Shown one piece after another: positions 35,395-37,411 of a stretch of DNA of 37,411 nt. The translations under genes were made by a program, and so were the position numbers. How positions within the stretch are numbered: position 1 is the first letter of the stretch; every line of letters begins with the position of its first letter. Origin of the DNA: CAYGBM01 sp964348225. GTDB lineage: Bacteria; Patescibacteriota; Minisyncoccia; Minisyncoccales; CG1-02-41-26. The stretch lies in assembly GCA_964348225.1 (NCBI GenBank), contig CAYGBM010000034.1, positions 1 to 37,411 of the forward strand, read 5' to 3'. The notes under the pieces are model-generated. The model saw only the letters and a list, made by a program, of their open reading frames with translations, had not been told where the DNA came from and made no database searches.

Positions 35395-36096
35395 ATGAAA
35401 AGTAAAAAAAAGGTTATTATTTTAATGGGTCCGCCGGGAGCTGGCAAGGGTACTCAAGCTGAGCTTTTGTCAGATAAGCTGGGTTTTTCTTTCTTTGAAT
35501 CAAGCAAGGTTGGCGAAATAGCCATAAATCAAGCTAAAAAAGGGGATTTCATTACGGTCAGGGGCAAAAAATATTTTTTTGAAAAGCAAAAAGAGCTTTG
35601 GAAAAAGGGAATTCTTTGGGACCCTCCTTTTTTTACATACTTGGCAAAGAAAAGAGTCAAAGAGCTTCACAAAAGTGGTGAGAGCTTGGTGATGACCGGC
35701 TCTCCCCGAACCCTTTATGAAGGAAAAGAGATAATGCCTTTACTTGGAAAGTTGTATGGTAGAAACAACATTAAAATAGTCTTAATTGAAGTTTCAGCTC
35801 AAGAATCCATTTTCAGAAATTCTCATCGCAGAATTTGCCAGTTGATGCGCCATCCCATTTTGTACTCAAAAGAAACAGCAAGGCTTAAAAGGTGTCCTTT
35901 GGATGGCTCAATGCTGCTTAAACGAAAGGGCTTGGACGACCCAGCAACAATAAAAGTTCGCCTCGGGCAGTATAAAGGGAGAACCCTGCCCTTGATAGAA
36001 TATTACAAATCAAGAGGGTTGAAGATCAAGAGGGTTAATGGAGAGGGCTCTGTTGCTGCTGTTTTTGATAGAATTCTAAAGGCTTTGAAAAGATGA
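35395..36096 (+). CDS. adk: Adenylate kinase-like nucleoside monophosphate kinase, divergent
   Basis: 233 residues in the position of adk (secY-adk-map). The P-loop GPPGAGKGTQAELL is perfect. The NMP site is unusual: where most adenylate kinases have STGDxLR, this has ESSKVGEIA, and DGFPRT reads TGSPRT. The LID region (RNSHRRICQLMRHPILYSKETARLKRCPLDGS) has two cysteines, not the usual four. The C-terminal DDPATIKVRLGQYKGRTLPLIEYY is normal. It probably transfers phosphate between ATP and a nucleoside monophosphate, but AMP specificity is uncertain. The stop overlaps the map start (ATGA). Confidence 0.85.
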   Translation: MKSKKKVIILMGPPGAGKGTQAELLSDKLGFSFFESSKVGEIAINQAKKGDFITVRGKKYFFEKQKELWKKGILWDPPFFTYLAKKRVKELHKSGESLVMTGSPRTLYEGKEIMPLLGKLYGRNNIKIVLIEVSAQESIFRNSHRRICQLMRHPILYSKETARLKRCPLDGSMLLKRKGLDDPATIKVRLGQYKGRTLPLIEYYKSRGLKIKRVNGEGSVAAVFDRILKALKR

Positions 36097-36860
36097 TTCC
36101 AATAAAATCACCCAAGGAAATTAAGATAATGCGGGAAGGGGGCAAGATATTAGCTGAGATTATGGAAAAACTGAAGAGCAAAGTTGCCCCTGGAGTAACT
36201 GGTAAGGAATTAGACAGGGTCGCTGAGACCCTTGTTTTAAAATATGGAGCAGAACCAGCCTTTAAGGGCTACGAGGGTTTTCCAGCAACACTGTGTGCCT
36301 CAGTGAATAATGTAATTGTTCACGCTGTTCCTTCTGATTACAAGTTGAGACAGGGTGATTTACTTTCTTTAGACCTGGGCATCAAATACAAAGGCTTTTA
36401 TACCGACATGGCCATAACCACATTTATCAACCCCCAGGGGGTTGTAAGCTCTAAATTAGGTTATGAAGCTGGGCGCTTGATTAGAGTAACTAAAAAAGCT
36501 TTGAAGCTGGGTATAAAAAAAACAAGGGTGGGCAACACATTTGGTGATATAGGAAATACCATTCAACGGTTTGTTGAATATCAGGGTTTTAATGTGGTAA
36601 GGGAGCTTTGCGGCCATGGTATAGGCAAAGACCTACATGAAAGCCCTAAAATTCCAAACTATGGTAAAAGAAGGTCTGGTCATAAGCTCTTGGAAGGAAT
36701 GGTTTTTTGCATAGAGCCAATGACAACAATAGGAGACTGGCACTTGAAAAAATCTCCTGACACCTTTGGTTTTGAGACAAAAGATGGCAGCCTATCGTGC
36801 CATTTTGAACACACGGTTGCTGTTACCAAAACCGGTCCTCAAATCCTAACGCAACTTTAA
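36093..36860 (+). CDS. map: Methionine aminopeptidase, type I
   Basis: 255 residues, standard. Metal ligands appear in their usual order: Asp in LSLDLGIKYKGF and YTDMAIT, His in GHGIGKDLHESPKIPNYG, Glu in MVFCIEPMT and the final Glu in HFEHTVAVT. SVNNVIVHAVPSD is the substrate-binding strand. It removes N-terminal Met from nascent proteins. Translation starts by a four-base overlap with adk. A hairpin terminator after it closes the cluster; infA, rpmJ, rpsM, rpsK, rpsD, rpoA and rplQ, which often follow, are not here. Confidence 0.97.
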   Translation: MIPIKSPKEIKIMREGGKILAEIMEKLKSKVAPGVTGKELDRVAETLVLKYGAEPAFKGYEGFPATLCASVNNVIVHAVPSDYKLRQGDLLSLDLGIKYKGFYTDMAITTFINPQGVVSSKLGYEAGRLIRVTKKALKLGIKKTRVGNTFGDIGNTIQRFVEYQGFNVVRELCGHGIGKDLHESPKIPNYGKRRSGHKLLEGMVFCIEPMTTIGDWHLKKSPDTFGFETKDGSLSCHFEHTVAVTKTGPQILTQL

Positions 36861-36863
36861 CAG

Positions 36864-36897
36864 ATTACAAAGGCCTGACCTTTGTAATTTTGTTTTT
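36864..36897 (+). terminator. Terminator after map
   Basis: ATTACAAAGG-CCTGA-CCTTTGTAAT (10-bp stem) followed by TTTGTTTTT, three bases after the map stop. It marks the end of the ribosomal cluster transcript. Confidence 0.88.
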
Positions 36898-36902
36898 AGA
36901 TT

Positions 36903-36911
36903 TGCTATAAT
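36903..36911 (+). promoter_or_regulatory. Extended -10 promoter giving a leaderless galT transcript
   Basis: TTGCTATAAT contains an extended -10 (TG at 36903-36904, TATAAT at 36906-36911). The expected start, 7 bases on, is A36918, the first base of the ATG. A -35-like TTGTAA (36882-36887) overlaps the terminator stem at an 18-base spacing. Confidence 0.65.
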
Positions 36912-36917
36912 ATATTA

Positions 36918-37411
36918 ATGACTCCTAAAAAGGCAAAGTTTCCATCTGAACTGCGGTACGACCTGGTCGGGCAGGACTGGGTTGTTATTGCAACTGGCAG
37001 GGCAAAAAGACCTGAGACATTTAAAAAGGAGAAAAGGCTTAAAGAAACACTGCCTCGCGCTGATTGTCCTTTTTGTAATATTTCCACCCAAGAAAGGCCA
37101 ACTTTGGTTTATAACAAGGGCAAAAAAATAGAGCCTTTGCCAAAAATTCTCAAGAAAAACTGGACAACGGTGGCTGTCCCTAATAAATACCCAGCGGTTA
37201 TTCCAGGCAAAGACTTAGACGAACACACTGAGGGTGGCATTCACAAGAAAATGAATGCTATTGGCTTTCATGAGGTGGTTGTTACTTCTCATCACACGCG
37301 CCAGCTTGCCCAGTTTTCAGCAGAGCAAGTAAAAGAAGTAATTGATGTTTATCAGGCTCGTTATCTTGCTTTCTATAAAGAGAAGTTTGTAAACTATATC
37401 TCTATTTTCCA
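36918..37411 (+). CDS. galT: Galactose-1-phosphate uridylyltransferase-like protein, 3'-truncated
   Basis: 164 complete codons are visible; the gene runs off the window. The family shows in ELRYDLVGQDWVVIATGRAKRP at the start, the zinc pair CPFC (C50, C53), VAVPNKYPAV and GFHEVVVTSHHTRQLAQFS, a GalT/HIT-superfamily pattern. GalT transfers UMP between UDP-glucose and galactose-1-phosphate; related CPR proteins may instead be ADP-sugar or nucleotide phosphorylases of the same fold. The active-site HPH motif lies past the window, so activity cannot be judged. The promoter places the transcript start on the ATG (leaderless). Confidence 0.8.
   Translation, partial: MTPKKAKFPSELRYDLVGQDWVVIATGRAKRPETFKKEKRLKETLPRADCPFCNISTQERPTLVYNKGKKIEPLPKILKKNWTTVAVPNKYPAVIPGKDLDEHTEGGIHKKMNAIGFHEVVVTSHHTRQLAQFSAEQVKEVIDVYQARYLAFYKEKFVNYISIF

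Noticed and set aside
1..37411. UGA recoded to Gly (code 25)
   Set aside because: Several genes end in TGA in the expected place (trmB-like, rpsQ, adk), and no conserved protein has an in-frame TGA.

Overview
The window looks like a chromosomal segment of a Candidate Phyla Radiation (Patescibacteria) bacterium, most likely of the Parcubacteria group. The main reason is the ribosomal gene cluster: rpsE is followed directly by rplO with no rpmD (uL30), a loss typical of CPR genomes. Most genes also lack a Shine-Dalgarno sequence, the DNA is AT-rich, and several ribosomal proteins carry unusual extensions or truncations. UGA acts as a normal stop (trmB-like gene, rpsQ, adk), so this is not a code-25 lineage. 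The assignment is an inference from gene content, not a phylogeny.

Left part (1-9.4 kb). The window opens inside a secreted-looking protein with a long Glu/Pro tail. Next come a strong promoter and an unannotated ~130-nt structured RNA that resembles 6S RNA in architecture, then a thioredoxin-CcdA/DsbD-like membrane protein. Two orphan genes of unknown function (with a possible 36-aa ORF between them) lie on the minus strand. A plus-strand run follows: a TrmB-type regulator with a palindrome at its promoter, two HD-domain hydrolases, a ZIP metal transporter, rpe, a PIG-L deacetylase and nagB. The last two suggest amino-sugar turnover.

Middle (9.4-17.5 kb, minus strand). A complete-looking [FeFe] hydrogenase catalytic subunit and a NuoF-like NADH/FMN subunit head a gene run. 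It continues with an ECF-S-like membrane protein and a three-gene MacAB-type exporter (fusion protein, ATPase, permease). A Cys-rich membrane-anchored protein, tRNA-Pro(GGG) and rpmB form a separate minus-strand group.

Right part (17.6-37.4 kb, plus strand). A site-2 protease homologue is followed by the str/S10/spc gene series: rpsL, rpsG, fusA, a 124-aa Phd-like protein, tuf, rpsJ, rplC, rplD, rplW, rplB, rpsS, rplV, rpsC, rplP, rpmC, rpsQ, rplN, rplX, rplE, rpsZ, rpsH, rplF, rplR, rpsE, rplO, secY, an adk-like gene and map. A terminator closes this run and a leaderless galT-like gene begins. The cluster is broken twice, between rpsJ/rplC and rplC/rplD, by single antisense genes for small membrane proteins with strong Shine-Dalgarno sequences and their own terminators.

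Most noteworthy non-coding content. (i) A two-hairpin element with compensatory base changes ends exactly at the start codons of rpmB, rpsS, rplV and rplN, with a remnant at the protease gene. (ii) GTCAGAC palindromes sit on or next to stop codons (three copies). (iii) A second dispersed repeat family shares a CTCGGGCAAGTTGCC-like core. Together these suggest that mobile or regulatory small repeats have spread through the ribosomal gene cluster.
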